NCBI RefSeq assembly: GCF_009930815.1
Contig: NZ_CP022222.1
Location: 7,606,501 to 7,670,500, forward strand
Origin: Bradyrhizobium sp. CCBAU 051011
GTDB taxonomy: Bacteria > Pseudomonadota > Alphaproteobacteria > Rhizobiales > Xanthobacteraceae
Direction: 5' to 3'
Length of the DNA: 64,000 nt
Shown here: piece after piece, positions 1 through 9,127 of the stretch
Position numbering within the stretch: position 1 is the stretch's first letter
Layout of the letters: each line of letters opens with the position of its first letter
Position numbers and translations under genes: made by a program
Notes under the pieces: generated by a model
The model's database searches: none
The model's input: only the letters and a program-made list of their open reading frames with translations
Told to the model about the DNA's origin: nothing

Positions 1-168
1 GGCGATTTCGCCTGCATCGTCGACGCCAAGGAGCCTGTAGACTTTCCAGGTCATCAGAACTTTCTTGCAGTGCTGGCACCTGACCTCGTCGCTATCGCCC
101 AGCCTTGGCGGAGGCGCGATAGAGGCAGAGCCGCACGCGTCGCATGCAAAGTCTCTTGCGATCTTCAT
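1..168 (-). CDS. Zinc-ribbon hypothetical protein, partial
   Basis: The reading frame runs off the left edge; only the first 56 residues are visible. Two CxxC pairs, C9/C12 and C31/C34, form a probable four-cysteine zinc ribbon near the N-terminus. The function is not recognised. The start at 168 is preceded by GAAGAGG at five bases. An in-frame upstream ATG at 228, with its own GAGGAG, would add 20 residues and cannot be excluded. The zinc site is inferred from the cysteine spacing alone. Confidence 0.6.
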   Translation of the reverse strand, partial: MKIARDFACDACGSASIAPPPRLGDSDEVRCQHCKKVLMTWKVYRLLGVDDAGEIA

Positions 169-402
169 TACGACCTCTTCGTTTCCCGGTGGAACCGGCA
201 ATCGTTCTGCTCCTGCGCCGGCTCCCATTCTGCTCCTCGAGCTGTCGAAGGTGGCTTCCTGCCCATTTTTTAGGCGCGACTTATTGATTTGTTCATGCAT
301 CTTGACGCTAATATTCGTCGGATAGAACGCCAGCTTATCGACAGAGATCGGCGCGCGTTCCGATTGGATCGCCGACGCGACCGACCGCAAAGGTAGCTCA
401 GA

Positions 403-714
403 ATGCTCGCGGGCATGTTGTTCATGGCCGCAGGCTTTGCCTGCGGCGTCATTTTTCGACTCGGCGCTTTTACAATCGGCGTCGCGGCTCTCATTGCCGG
501 ATACGGACTGTTGCTCGGCTTAGCCAATACCTCCTGGAAGGTGCTGGCCATCGAGTTGCTGTTGGCGCTGCTTTTTCTGCAGGTCGGATACGTGGGAGCC
601 GTCGTCGCGCGAATATTTCTCATAAAGCTGAAGGCTCGTTCGCCCGGATTCGCCCGGCTGCATGCGATTCTGCATGTCGCACGCGCGAGCAAGACTGACC
701 ATTCCACAAGCTGA
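403..714 (+). CDS. Small integral membrane protein of unknown function
   Basis: A 103-residue protein that is almost entirely hydrophobic from residue 1 to 75. It holds about three membrane segments (roughly 4-18, 19-40 and 46-72), followed by a basic cytoplasmic tail rich in Arg, Lys and His. No family is recognised. It ends 25 bases from the end of the convergent exoF-like gene, at the downstream edge of the exopolysaccharide locus, so a role in envelope or polysaccharide is possible but unproven. An AAAGG lies about nine bases before the ATG. The gap from 229 to 402 before it shows no clear feature. Confidence 0.6.
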   Translation: MLAGMLFMAAGFACGVIFRLGAFTIGVAALIAGYGLLLGLANTSWKVLAIELLLALLFLQVGYVGAVVARIFLIKLKARSPGFARLHAILHVARASKTDHSTS

Positions 715-739
715 AGCCCGGTTGGTTGCATGCTCCGCT

Positions 740-2125
740 CTACTTCTCACCCGATTGCGAAACGATGGTGGCGTAGTTCCCCGCGTTGAATGCCGTTGTC
801 GCGACACCCTTGCGCGAGACTGACGCTGCGGCACCCGGCGCGCGATTGACCTCGACGCGAACAACGTCGCCAGGTTCCACAAGCGCTCCGTCGTCAGCCG
901 GGAATGTCGCCATCGCGCCATCCTTGCGCCGCTGTATCCAGTAGGAAAGCGACTTCCCGCCGCTCTCATTTTGAGCCGTCCGCGGCGACGTCGTTGTTTC
1001 GGCGACAAGCGTTTCAGACGTATTTATCCGATTGATCAGTTGCTCGATGCTGGCCTTGGCCTCCCGCAGTTCGGACGAGGCTTTCGCCTTTCCGTCCTTG
1101 ACCAGATCGGTCGCATCCCGCTCCGTCTTCCGCACTTCCTGCTGAGCCCGCACTAACGCTGTTTGCACGTCAAGCATTCCGCTTTGAATATCTGCGGTCG
1201 TGCGCTCCAGCGCGAACTGCCGAGACGTGACTGCAAGCCCCTTATCGACAAGCGCGCCGACGGTATTCAGCTCGCGCTGGGCCAGGGCGACCTGCTTCTC
1301 CTGTGTCGCCAGCTTGCTCCGCAGTGAGGTAATCTCCTTCTCATACAGCGATCGCAGTTCCGACAAGGCCGCGAGCTGCGATTGCAGCGCGTCGCGCCGG
1401 GTTATCAGGATCGTTGCCTCCTCTGCCAGGAGACTTCCGATGTCCTTCTTGTTGGCGAGCTCGGGCGGGAGAGTGATTGTGTTCTGCTCGGCAAGTTCAG
1501 CTTCGAGCCGAGCGCGGCGGATGTAGGTCCGCCACAGTTCCAGACGTGCAGCCTCGACGTTTCCTGCCGCGTTGATCTGCTCCCGCATCCCGGCTTCGCT
1601 TGGCCGATGCAAGCCGCCGGCTACGCCGACTGCCTGCAAGACGCTTAAGCCGGGACGAAAGCTGAATTCACCGGGGCGCTCCACATCGCCGAGCACGTAG
1701 AACGGGCGATACTGGACTATCTCGACCGCCGCTTCCTGCGCACCCATAAAGCCGGTGCGCTTGTACAGTTCTGCCGTGATCGCACGAGCGAGTTGATCGC
1801 TGGTCCGCCCCTCCGCGGCGATTTCGCCGATCATCGGCAAGGACACGCGACCGGCGGGATTTACGGTGTATTCCGCGCCAAGCGGCGTCCACTCGTAGTA
1901 TTCGGCCTTGCCGGCACGCCATTCGACGACTTTCAGGCGCAGTTTGTCCTGAGGACCGAGAAGATATTCAGCGCTGAAAGCCGGTGTGGCGAGAAGTTGA
2001 AGCACGCAAAGGGCCGCAAGCCATGCGCCTACGCCCGGTGGTGTGACGCGATGGCTCCAAATCGAAGCCGTAATCCATGTCTCCATCGAGTTACGCGGCA
2101 TGCGGTGATCCTCTTCTGATCTCAT
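740..2125 (-). CDS. exoF: Polysaccharide export protein, ExoF/Wza-like
   Basis: A 461-residue periplasmic or outer-membrane-associated export component for exopolysaccharide. An N-terminal hydrophobic segment ending in TPAFSA (about residues 35-52) is a signal peptide. A Poly_export domain follows (about 53-135), then an SLBB-type domain (about 138-190, with VLGDVERPGEFSF). A long charged coiled-coil region (about 190-385) precedes a short C-terminal domain. This layout is that of rhizobial ExoF. Its ATG overlaps the flippase stop in ATGA, so the two are translationally coupled. It is the last gene of the minus-strand locus. The coiled coil probably contacts the ExoP-like co-polymerase (inference from the family). 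Confidence 0.85.
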   Translation of the reverse strand: MRSEEDHRMPRNSMETWITASIWSHRVTPPGVGAWLAALCVLQLLATPAFSAEYLLGPQDKLRLKVVEWRAGKAEYYEWTPLGAEYTVNPAGRVSLPMIGEIAAEGRTSDQLARAITAELYKRTGFMGAQEAAVEIVQYRPFYVLGDVERPGEFSFRPGLSVLQAVGVAGGLHRPSEAGMREQINAAGNVEAARLELWRTYIRRARLEAELAEQNTITLPPELANKKDIGSLLAEEATILITRRDALQSQLAALSELRSLYEKEITSLRSKLATQEKQVALAQRELNTVGALVDKGLAVTSRQFALERTTADIQSGMLDVQTALVRAQQEVRKTERDATDLVKDGKAKASSELREAKASIEQLINRINTSETLVAETTTSPRTAQNESGGKSLSYWIQRRKDGAMATFPADDGALVEPGDVVRVEVNRAPGAAASVSRKGVATTAFNAGNYATIVSQSGEK

Positions 2126-3675
2126 GGCGGCAGCATTCCTTCATTACGCTTCGTTGCGCTGACGAAAGCTGCAAGACGAGCAGCGATCTCCGCGAGGGCC
2201 GGCGGCAGCGATCGCGTAAGACTAGTCAGGAAAGCGACATCACCGGGCTCGACCGCGTTCACTACGCGCAGCCCAACCACGTAGACCGCCGCCCCTGCGG
2301 CAATCGCCACCGGTATGCTTGAAGGATGGCCAATAACCTTGATGCAAACGGATGCCGCCGCAGCGCTGGCGAGTGCAGCAGCGCAGAGCTTCAGAGCCGC
2401 GACCACCGGAACGGTGAATCCGAGCCGCTGCACGACGAACCAGCAACCCAGACCGATCATCAACATCTGAATTGCCACCCGCGCGGAAGCGGCGCCCATC
2501 ACGCCGAATTCGGGAATCAGCAGGAAGCCGGCGGCCAGCGCACATGCGGCGCCACAGAGGGAGCTCACAAATACGAAATCACTTCGCTCAAGCGCCTGCA
2601 CCAGACTGGTGGCGACTGTCGACAACACGCTTAGCGCAGCAACGGAAACAAGGATCATTGCCGCCGGCACGGCGGCGACGAACTTGTCACCATAGAGAGC
2701 CGGCAGCAGTTCTGGGATAATGGCAGCGGTGCCAAAACATATCGGAAATACGAGTGCCGCCAGAAGCCGAACCGCGGCAGCGAACTGCCCTCTCATGCCA
2801 TCGAGATCGTCACGCCCGCGCTTCTCGGCGAGCGATGCCAGCACTGCGCTTGTCAGCAACATGGGGCCCTGAATGGCGAGCTGGGTCAGCGCCAGCGCAA
2901 CTGCGAACATCGCCACCGAATCCATTCCCCAGTAGCGCTCGAGGAAGAACAGCTCGATCCGCGACCAGACAATGGCGCTGGTGACGTTGGCTCCCCAGCA
3001 GAAGAGGGCAAACGAGGTCACGCGCCGGCTCAGCGTTCGATCGATCGACGCCGACCCGACCATCGTTGACAGGCACACGGCTGACGGAACCAGCATGCCG
3101 GCAGCGTAACCAGCCAATGCGCCCGTGATCCCGAACAACAGTGAACCGCCGATCACGGCGGAGACCTGAAGCAACAGCGAAACGCCTGCGATGCGCGCGG
3201 CCAAGGAAAATTCCTGCCGTCCCCTCAAACGAGCATAGGTGTAAGTGGTCAGCGCCTGGCCAACGACAAGCAGGATCATGAGGACCGCTAACGGCATTGA
3301 TGCGCCCCTCGCCGCACCGCCGCTAAGAAACTCTGCAAGGGATTGGTGACCATACAGCCACACCATCATGCCGGCACAGATGGCCGCGATAAGCGCCGCA
3401 ATCGCGAGCCGTCGCGAAAGGTTCCTGTCCAGATGGGCTGCCACGCTGTACTGTCCGCTTCCGTGCAAGAACGGCAGGAATCGTCCAACGGCAGACGATA
3501 GACCCAGATCGACGAATGGCGCGGCCATCCAGACAAGCCAGATGACATAGGCGACCGATCCCGTCTCGTTCACACCAAGCGTACGCGCCACGGCAATGCT
3601 GCTGAAGAAGCTCGCAAGCGCAATCGCAGCTCCAGCCAGCGCGCCAAGCGTCGAGTTCTTCACGAACCTGGACAT
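2122..3675 (-). CDS. Polysaccharide flippase (Wzx/ExoT-like)
   Basis: A 517-residue inner-membrane protein with about 12-14 hydrophobic segments, from the MATE/PST-like polysaccharide transporter superfamily. The expected role is to flip the undecaprenyl-linked repeat unit to the periplasm before Wzy-type polymerisation. I chose the start at 3675 (MSRFVKN) because AAGGG lies eight bases upstream and typical flippases begin just before the first membrane segment. A longer form from 3720 would add 15 basic residues. It is coupled to exoF through ATGA. It is separated from the other polysaccharide genes by the oppositely oriented glycanase, so it may have its own promoter in 3676-3839. Confidence 0.82.
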   Translation of the reverse strand: MSRFVKNSTLGALAGAAIALASFFSSIAVARTLGVNETGSVAYVIWLVWMAAPFVDLGLSSAVGRFLPFLHGSGQYSVAAHLDRNLSRRLAIAALIAAICAGMMVWLYGHQSLAEFLSGGAARGASMPLAVLMILLVVGQALTTYTYARLRGRQEFSLAARIAGVSLLLQVSAVIGGSLLFGITGALAGYAAGMLVPSAVCLSTMVGSASIDRTLSRRVTSFALFCWGANVTSAIVWSRIELFFLERYWGMDSVAMFAVALALTQLAIQGPMLLTSAVLASLAEKRGRDDLDGMRGQFAAAVRLLAALVFPICFGTAAIIPELLPALYGDKFVAAVPAAMILVSVAALSVLSTVATSLVQALERSDFVFVSSLCGAACALAAGFLLIPEFGVMGAASARVAIQMLMIGLGCWFVVQRLGFTVPVVAALKLCAAALASAAAASVCIKVIGHPSSIPVAIAAGAAVYVVGLRVVNAVEPGDVAFLTSLTRSLPPALAEIAARLAAFVSATKRNEGMLPP

Positions 3676-3839
3676 GCCGTGCGCCCTTTTCGATTTCCAG
3701 CTTGCATGTCGACGGCCCACTGCATCAAAGGTCCCGACCTGTCGGGCCTCGGATTTTTGCCATGCATGACATCGCCATCATGCATCGCTATGGTTCTTTC
3801 GGGTCGGAGGCCTTCTCCTTCAGGGTATGAGGCGTTGAC

Positions 3840-4631
3840 ATGGTTACGCGAGTTCTTTTGCTGCTTCTTGTACTGGCTGGACTTCCAACGCTCGGGCGCG
3901 CCGATACCGGCGACGAACTCGATCTTTCGGATCTCATACAAACCTTCAGCGAGGATTTTGACACGTTGGACGTGTCCGCGTGGGGACCGGGAACGCGCTG
4001 GATCGCCCACACGCCGTGGAACGGCGACTTTGGGAGCGCGGCCTTCGCCGATCCGAAGCCGGGCTTTCCATTCACTACGCAGGACGGCCAGCTCCGCATC
4101 GAAGCCGCCAAGGGCGTGGATGGTAAGTGGCGCGGCGGGCTTCTGGCGTCTGTCGATCGGGAGGGCAAAGGCTTTGCGCAGCAGTTCGGGTACTTCGAAA
4201 TGCGAGCCAGGTTTCCGGCGGGCAAGGGCCTTTGGCCCGCCTTCTGGCTGATCGGCCTCGATCGCTCTACTCATACGTCCGAGGTCGACGTGGTCGAGCA
4301 CTACGGCCATATGCCCGCGCGTTACACCGCTTCGGTTCATGTGTGGGATCGCAAGGTGCCGAAAAACTCCCGCACGACGCACAAGTTCGTCGCGGTGCCG
4401 CCGAATTCCCTTTACGCAGACTTCCACACCTATGGTGTAAAGATCGACGGCGAGTGGACGCGTTTCTATTTCGATCGTCGTGAGGTGGGGAGCGTGCCGA
4501 CGCCTGCCGAACATCATCAGCCGATGTACATGCTGATCGATCTTGGGCTTGGCGCCGGATGGCCCATCGACGAGGCACCAAGCCCGTCCTACATGTACGT
4601 CGACTATGTCCGAGCGTGGCAGAAGCGTTGA
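3840..4631 (+). CDS. Secreted GH16-family endoglycanase (ExoK-like)
   Basis: A 263-residue protein with a cleavable signal peptide (about residues 1-21). One GH16 domain fills the rest. The signature EVDVVE holds the expected nucleophile E148, assisting D150 and acid/base E153, all intact. Family members cleave beta-1,3/1,4-glucans; ExoK of Sinorhizobium trims nascent succinoglycan. Its position inside the polysaccharide locus suggests it cuts this polymer to control chain length. It is the only plus-strand gene of the locus. It converges with the GT4 gene, with five bases between the stops, and diverges from the flippase. GAGG lies seven bases before the ATG. Confidence 0.88.
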   Translation: MVTRVLLLLLVLAGLPTLGRADTGDELDLSDLIQTFSEDFDTLDVSAWGPGTRWIAHTPWNGDFGSAAFADPKPGFPFTTQDGQLRIEAAKGVDGKWRGGLLASVDREGKGFAQQFGYFEMRARFPAGKGLWPAFWLIGLDRSTHTSEVDVVEHYGHMPARYTASVHVWDRKVPKNSRTTHKFVAVPPNSLYADFHTYGVKIDGEWTRFYFDRREVGSVPTPAEHHQPMYMLIDLGLGAGWPIDEAPSPSYMYVDYVRAWQKR

Positions 4632-4636
4632 GGCAG

Positions 4637-5701
4637 TCATGCCGCAATCCTCGTGGCAACTGCCAGAAAGGCATCAATCTGCTGCTTGAAGTCGAGTTCC
4701 GGGCGGCGCGAATGCGCCAGCGCTGCCTGCTGTAGCTGCTGGTAGTACAGATCGTCGCACCACATCCGTCTCAACTCGGTGGCCCAGGTGCAGGCAGGCG
4801 CGTCATACTTGATGATGGCCCCGCCTGCACCGACCGTCTCCGGCAATGCGCCGCGATCGCTCGCCAGCACGGGAATTCCGCTGAACTGTGCCTCTGAAAC
4901 GACGCGGCCCCAGGTCTCCGCCTCCCATTGGCTCGGCACAAGCAACACACGTGTCGAGGCGTAGATCGGCGACATGTCGTCGTTGCGCTCGACAAGTTCG
5001 ACGTTGGCCAGCCTGCGGATACGCCCCTTGAGCAGCGCGGCCTGCCGCATTCTCAGGGGCCACCCCTTGACGAAGCGGAATCGAATGTCCGGACACTGCT
5101 CGGCAATCGCGAGGGCGACATCGACGCCCTTCTCGGCCACCGGATTGATGAAAGTGACGTAGCGACGATCACCAGCCAAGCGATAGCGCTCGGCCCGAAA
5201 CACAGGCGGAATCACGCAGGCATGAATCCCGAACCGTTCGCGGAACCGTCCCGCAGTAAATTCCGAGTTGGCAATATAGGCGCAAAAAGGAAGACCTCCG
5301 CTGGTGGCGGTCCAACGCCGGCGGCCCATTTCAAATTCGAGCCCGTGCAGATAGGCGATCGCCGGCACGCCGCGGCGGACGAACGCCTCGGCGATCTCAA
5401 CCATCTTCCCGTTCTGAACCACGACCAGACGAGGGAGAGGCAGCCCATCAAGACTGTCCCAAGGCTTGCGCGATCGGTAGACATCGTAGCCAAGCTGCCG
5501 GTCCACGCACACGTCGGTCCCGCGAAGAAAGTTGGCGGCGGCTCGCAATGCGCCATCCACGCGCCGTAACGGCAACCGCGACAAGACGGACGTCTTGACT
5601 CCGCGACGGTTCAGTTCGAGCGCGAGCTCATGGGTATTGACTTCCAGACCACCGACGACGTGGGGAAGGTATGATGTGCCGCTGGCCAGTAGAATGCTCA
5701 C
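4637..5701 (-). CDS. GT4-family glycosyltransferase
   Basis: A 354-residue cytoplasmic GT-B transferase. The N-terminus has the glycine-rich acceptor loop (HVVGGLEVNTHELA, about 14-27). The C-terminal half has the nucleotide-sugar site PSQWEAETWGRVVSEA followed by SGIPVLASDRGALPETV. Its probable role is adding one sugar to the lipid-linked repeat unit; donor and acceptor cannot be read from the sequence. Its ATG overlaps the stop of the upstream methyltransferase (ATGA). It is the last gene of the main minus-strand operon and meets the glycanase tail to tail. Confidence 0.83.
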   Translation of the reverse strand: MSILLASGTSYLPHVVGGLEVNTHELALELNRRGVKTSVLSRLPLRRVDGALRAAANFLRGTDVCVDRQLGYDVYRSRKPWDSLDGLPLPRLVVVQNGKMVEIAEAFVRRGVPAIAYLHGLEFEMGRRRWTATSGGLPFCAYIANSEFTAGRFRERFGIHACVIPPVFRAERYRLAGDRRYVTFINPVAEKGVDVALAIAEQCPDIRFRFVKGWPLRMRQAALLKGRIRRLANVELVERNDDMSPIYASTRVLLVPSQWEAETWGRVVSEAQFSGIPVLASDRGALPETVGAGGAIIKYDAPACTWATELRRMWCDDLYYQQLQQAALAHSRRPELDFKQQIDAFLAVATRIAA

Positions 5702-6594
5702 GAGCCGCCTCTGTCCGAATTCGATCTCTCTACAACTCCAACAGCCTCGACTTCCGGCTGCCGTTTAGCGGTGAGATAGAGCCACATCTGCGTTCCAGTG
5801 CGCCGCTCGTTCATGAGTTCGACAGCGGTGCGCGGCATGAACTTCGAAAGCTCGGGGATGATCGCAGCGGGCAGGTCTGCAAGCGAACGTGGCCGCGCGA
5901 CAATCTGCTCAACATTGTGCGTTTCCGAAAATCGCGCCTTCAACTTTTCGGTGCAGTTGGGCACGAACGCATCATGCGTCTCCACCAGGATGTCGGCATA
6001 GGACAAGCGTGGGACCTTGACGAGGTCCAGCATGTCAAGCTCTCCGCCTTCGATATCGGCAAGCACTAGGGTCGGACCGGGGAGTTCGGCGAGTTCGGCC
6101 CCGAGGTCATCCGGACGGCAGAAGCCCCTGAGCGTCAACCGGGCGCAAACGTCGTTCAGAACAGCCGCCCGCAGCAGGCCGGCATGATGCTCCAGGGCAC
6201 CCTCGAAGGCTGTAACGCTCGTCCTTGGCATCTGTCGCAAGAATCCGATGGCGTAGTATCCATCAGCCGCACCGACGTTGATGATGCGCGGATAGCCGCG
6301 CGCAATCACCTGGCGCACAACGTCATGCAGCTCCAGCTCCTGCGTGCCGAGAAGATAACCGAGCAGATTCCGGCTTGAGACCGGGGTCAAGCTCAGTTGC
6401 ATTCCCGTAAACGGGCCGGACAGCACCGTGTTAGCCGCGCGATGACGGACCAGGGCTGCGGCCGCATTCCAGCGGGGCATCGCAAGCCAGCGCAGCAGGG
6501 CCCTGGCTGACGACGGAAGCAGCCTCCGATAGGAGCGGTAAACGCTCATCGCGACAGAAGAGGATTCGATGGCATTCCACGTTGCGTGCTGCAT
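5698..6594 (-). CDS. FkbM-like SAM-dependent methyltransferase
   Basis: A 298-residue protein. A class I SAM-binding motif (INVGAADGYYAIGF, about residues 105-118), a following acidic residue (AFEG) and VLADIEGGELDML later in the fold fit an FkbM-type small-molecule or sugar O-methyltransferase. Within this locus it probably methylates the polysaccharide repeat or its terminal sugar. AAGGAG lies nine bases before the ATG. It begins two bases after the acyltransferase and couples to the GT4 gene by ATGA. The first 60 residues are basic and not recognisable. An internal ATG at residue 16 is a less favoured start. Confidence 0.7.
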   Translation of the reverse strand: MQHATWNAIESSSVAMSVYRSYRRLLPSSARALLRWLAMPRWNAAAALVRHRAANTVLSGPFTGMQLSLTPVSSRNLLGYLLGTQELELHDVVRQVIARGYPRIINVGAADGYYAIGFLRQMPRTSVTAFEGALEHHAGLLRAAVLNDVCARLTLRGFCRPDDLGAELAELPGPTLVLADIEGGELDMLDLVKVPRLSYADILVETHDAFVPNCTEKLKARFSETHNVEQIVARPRSLADLPAAIIPELSKFMPRTAVELMNERRTGTQMWLYLTAKRQPEVEAVGVVERSNSDRGGS

Positions 6595-6596
6595 GA

Positions 6597-7835
6597 CTAG
6601 CGTCTCCTTCTGTGGACCATGTCGGCGTGGAAGGGCGTGCCGGATGACAACTCTGGACGCGACGGCTTCAATGGCAATGCAGCTCCATTCCAGGCTGCAG
6701 TCACCTCACTAGGCCTCCCGCCCATCGAAACGGCTTTCGATCCAACAAATCGACGCTTATTGAACAATGCACTGACGCGTCGCAATCGCTTGCCGATCGG
6801 CTGCTCGACGAAATAATGGATCGCGATAGCTGCCAGGATAGCCGCGACGGCAGACACGGGGACGAACATCCATGATTCGCTTTTCCCGAAGAACCACCAC
6901 CAAAGCTTCTCCGCGGCAATGATCGCAAAGAAATGGAACAGATAGAGGCTGTACGATGCATCTCCCACCTGCACGAGTCTTTGGGTGAGCCATCGCGTGT
7001 CGTCTATCCGCACCGTGACACAAAGGACGACACAAATCGCACTGATAACCCAGAAAGCAGCGATCCACTCAACGTCAGCGGGATAAGTGCGAACGAAGAC
7101 TGCAAACAACGTGACATCAACAGCGAGAAACGCGGCCAGCGCGATCAAGAGGGTCGCGTGACTGCGAGCGGTATGCGCGATCTTGAGCCAGCGAGCGGCG
7201 ACTCCGATCAAGACGCCGACACCGAACAGCAGGATGATAGGATCGGAATAGAACGTGATCAGGCTCGTGGGGGAGCGCGTATCGGCAATCGGCTTGAAGA
7301 GCGTTCCGGTCAAAACAACTCCTGCCATCAGAGCAATCAACGCCGCCAATCCCTTCCTGCGCGACAGCAACAGCACCGAGGCAAAAGCCGCGTAGAACAT
7401 CATCTCGTAATTCAATGTCCAGCCTACGCCGAGCGTCGGACGCATCGCCGCCATCGGACCTGGCTCGACCGCAACCGGAATGAAAAACAGCGAGCAGATC
7501 AGCTTGTGGGCGTCGAGCCCGGCGCCGTGATGAAGGCGCAGCGCAACTTCAAGCGCGGTGGCCAACCAATAGATCGGAACGATCCGGATGATGCGGCTGG
7601 CGATGAACTGCCTCGCGGCGCCGGGACGAGCAAAGTTGTCGTAGTACGTGTACGACATGATGAAGCCGCTGATGATGAAGAAGATCCAGACGCCAAGGAT
7701 GCCGATGTGAATCGCGATCTGACTGGTCAACGGATCGGTCGGGGCCCATTGGGCTTGCCGCAAGATTGCATGAGAAACAAGGACCAGGAGCGCCGCAACG
7801 GCACGCAGGATCTGGATCGCAGCAAGCTTGTTCAT
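6597..7835 (-). CDS. Acyltransferase 3 family membrane protein (ExoZ/OafA-like)
   Basis: A 412-residue polytopic membrane protein with about ten membrane segments. The family hallmarks are present: an N-terminal LRAVAALLVLVSHA with the conserved His, the RIIRIVPIYW motif, and a C-terminal FVEQPIGKRL. The family transfers acetyl (or other acyl) groups to sugars across the membrane, so this is probably the O-acetylase that decorates the exopolysaccharide, as ExoZ does. A soluble tail of about 60 residues after the last membrane segment is poor in recognisable motifs. It overlaps the upstream GT4 gene by ATGA. Confidence 0.85.
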   Translation of the reverse strand: MNKLAAIQILRAVAALLVLVSHAILRQAQWAPTDPLTSQIAIHIGILGVWIFFIISGFIMSYTYYDNFARPGAARQFIASRIIRIVPIYWLATALEVALRLHHGAGLDAHKLICSLFFIPVAVEPGPMAAMRPTLGVGWTLNYEMMFYAAFASVLLLSRRKGLAALIALMAGVVLTGTLFKPIADTRSPTSLITFYSDPIILLFGVGVLIGVAARWLKIAHTARSHATLLIALAAFLAVDVTLFAVFVRTYPADVEWIAAFWVISAICVVLCVTVRIDDTRWLTQRLVQVGDASYSLYLFHFFAIIAAEKLWWWFFGKSESWMFVPVSAVAAILAAIAIHYFVEQPIGKRLRRVSALFNKRRFVGSKAVSMGGRPSEVTAAWNGAALPLKPSRPELSSGTPFHADMVHRRRR

Positions 7836-9118
7836 CGCGCTGCGGCCTCCTGCAGGGCGTCGCTATAGTGCGAAACAAGTCGTTGCGCCCACTCGCTCGG
7901 GCTTAGCGAGAAGCGCGCGGCGTTGGCGTACGCCAGACCGCTCATCGAAGCAGTCAGCTCGTCGTTGGATGCCAGGATCGACAGAGCTTTGCTGAAAGCA
8001 CCCCGATCGTAAGGATCGCAGGATATGCCTGCTCCGACCTCCGATAGTTCGTCGGCGATCATCGCAAAACTGGAGACGACGACCGGAAGACCACTCGCGA
8101 GCGCCTCGAATGCCACCAGGCCGAACGGCTCACGGTAGCGGCTCGGCATGACCAGGGCCCTGGCATCGCGGGCGAGTGCGTGCATGTCATTTGCGCTCTT
8201 CCACCCGGTGAACTCCACGTCCGGATAGATCCCGGCAAGCTTGCCCTCGAGCGGACCGCTACCTATCACACGAACGGGCACGTTCGCGTCGCGGGCTGCC
8301 GCGAGAAGAAGGTCGACACCCTTGTCCTCCTCGAGCCTGCCAACGAACAGGAACACCTTGTTTCGCTCGGCTTCGATGCGTCGCGGGTGCCACGGCGTAA
8401 CCGGGTTGCGCAGCGTCGCAAGCTTCGCCCGCGGAATTCCACCGCGTTCGAGATGCGGCAGCATGCCTTCATGAACCGCTAGAACTTTGGCACCCGACGC
8501 TAAGTCGAAGACTGCGCGACGAATTTCCTGTCGGACAGATCGCCAGAGCTTGTGGGTATAGTTGCGTCGATCGCACGAGCTGAGCAGGCACGACGCGCTC
8601 ATCGGCCGCAGCGCGCAGGGACTTTCGTTGCGGAAGTTGAAATAGCCGCCGTTCGGACAAACCAAGAAGAAGTCATGAGCATTGACGATCAGGCGCTTTG
8701 CAACTGGACGCAGCGCATGGAAAACCGAAGGTGATAGTACCTTCGACCAGCCATGCAGATGATAGATCGTGCCCAGCGTATCGTTGGTGGCAATCCAGGC
8801 GGCCATTTTTTGTTCGGCCGAGACGTTGTACAGCCCGTCCAGTGCCGCGCGCGGCAATGCCTTTCGGAGGATATGCTCACCGCCAACAGCCACGACATCT
8901 GCATTGCGCAGCCGGGGCTCGGAGTGCAAGCCATCGTCGCCAGTGAAGTAAGTAACCGGAATGCCACTGCCATCCAGCAATTCCGCGGAATGCAACGCCA
9001 CATTCGTGGCGCCTCCACGCACTTGGGATACATCGTTGATGATGACGACACGATCCGGCACTGGCCGCGCTTTTAGCGACCCGGATGCCGGACGAAAGTG
9101 GTCAACCACCTGCAACAT
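7832..9118 (-). CDS. GT4-family glycosyltransferase
   Basis: A 428-residue GT-B transferase. The N-terminal domain has NDVSQVRGGATNVAL. The C-terminal GT4 domain shows KVFLFVGRLEEDKGVDLLL and the donor-binding ExxE region (EPFGLVAFEA, then SGLPVVVSS). Several cysteines cluster near residues 165-190 (CPNGGYFNF to CLLSSCD), a pattern seen in some rhizobial transferases. Sugar specificity is not readable. It overlaps the acyltransferase by ATGA, and the GT2 gene ends nine bases upstream. The start at 9118 has only a weak ribosome site, so a slightly later start is possible. Confidence 0.83.
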   Translation of the reverse strand: MLQVVDHFRPASGSLKARPVPDRVVIINDVSQVRGGATNVALHSAELLDGSGIPVTYFTGDDGLHSEPRLRNADVVAVGGEHILRKALPRAALDGLYNVSAEQKMAAWIATNDTLGTIYHLHGWSKVLSPSVFHALRPVAKRLIVNAHDFFLVCPNGGYFNFRNESPCALRPMSASCLLSSCDRRNYTHKLWRSVRQEIRRAVFDLASGAKVLAVHEGMLPHLERGGIPRAKLATLRNPVTPWHPRRIEAERNKVFLFVGRLEEDKGVDLLLAAARDANVPVRVIGSGPLEGKLAGIYPDVEFTGWKSANDMHALARDARALVMPSRYREPFGLVAFEALASGLPVVVSSFAMIADELSEVGAGISCDPYDRGAFSKALSILASNDELTASMSGLAYANAARFSLSPSEWAQRLVSHYSDALQEAAAR

Positions 9119-9127
9119 ACATGTATC

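Noticed and set aside
3660..4640. Minus-strand frame opposite the GH16 gene
   Set aside because: The GH16 gene has signal peptide, catalytic motif and ribosome site; the opposite frame has none.
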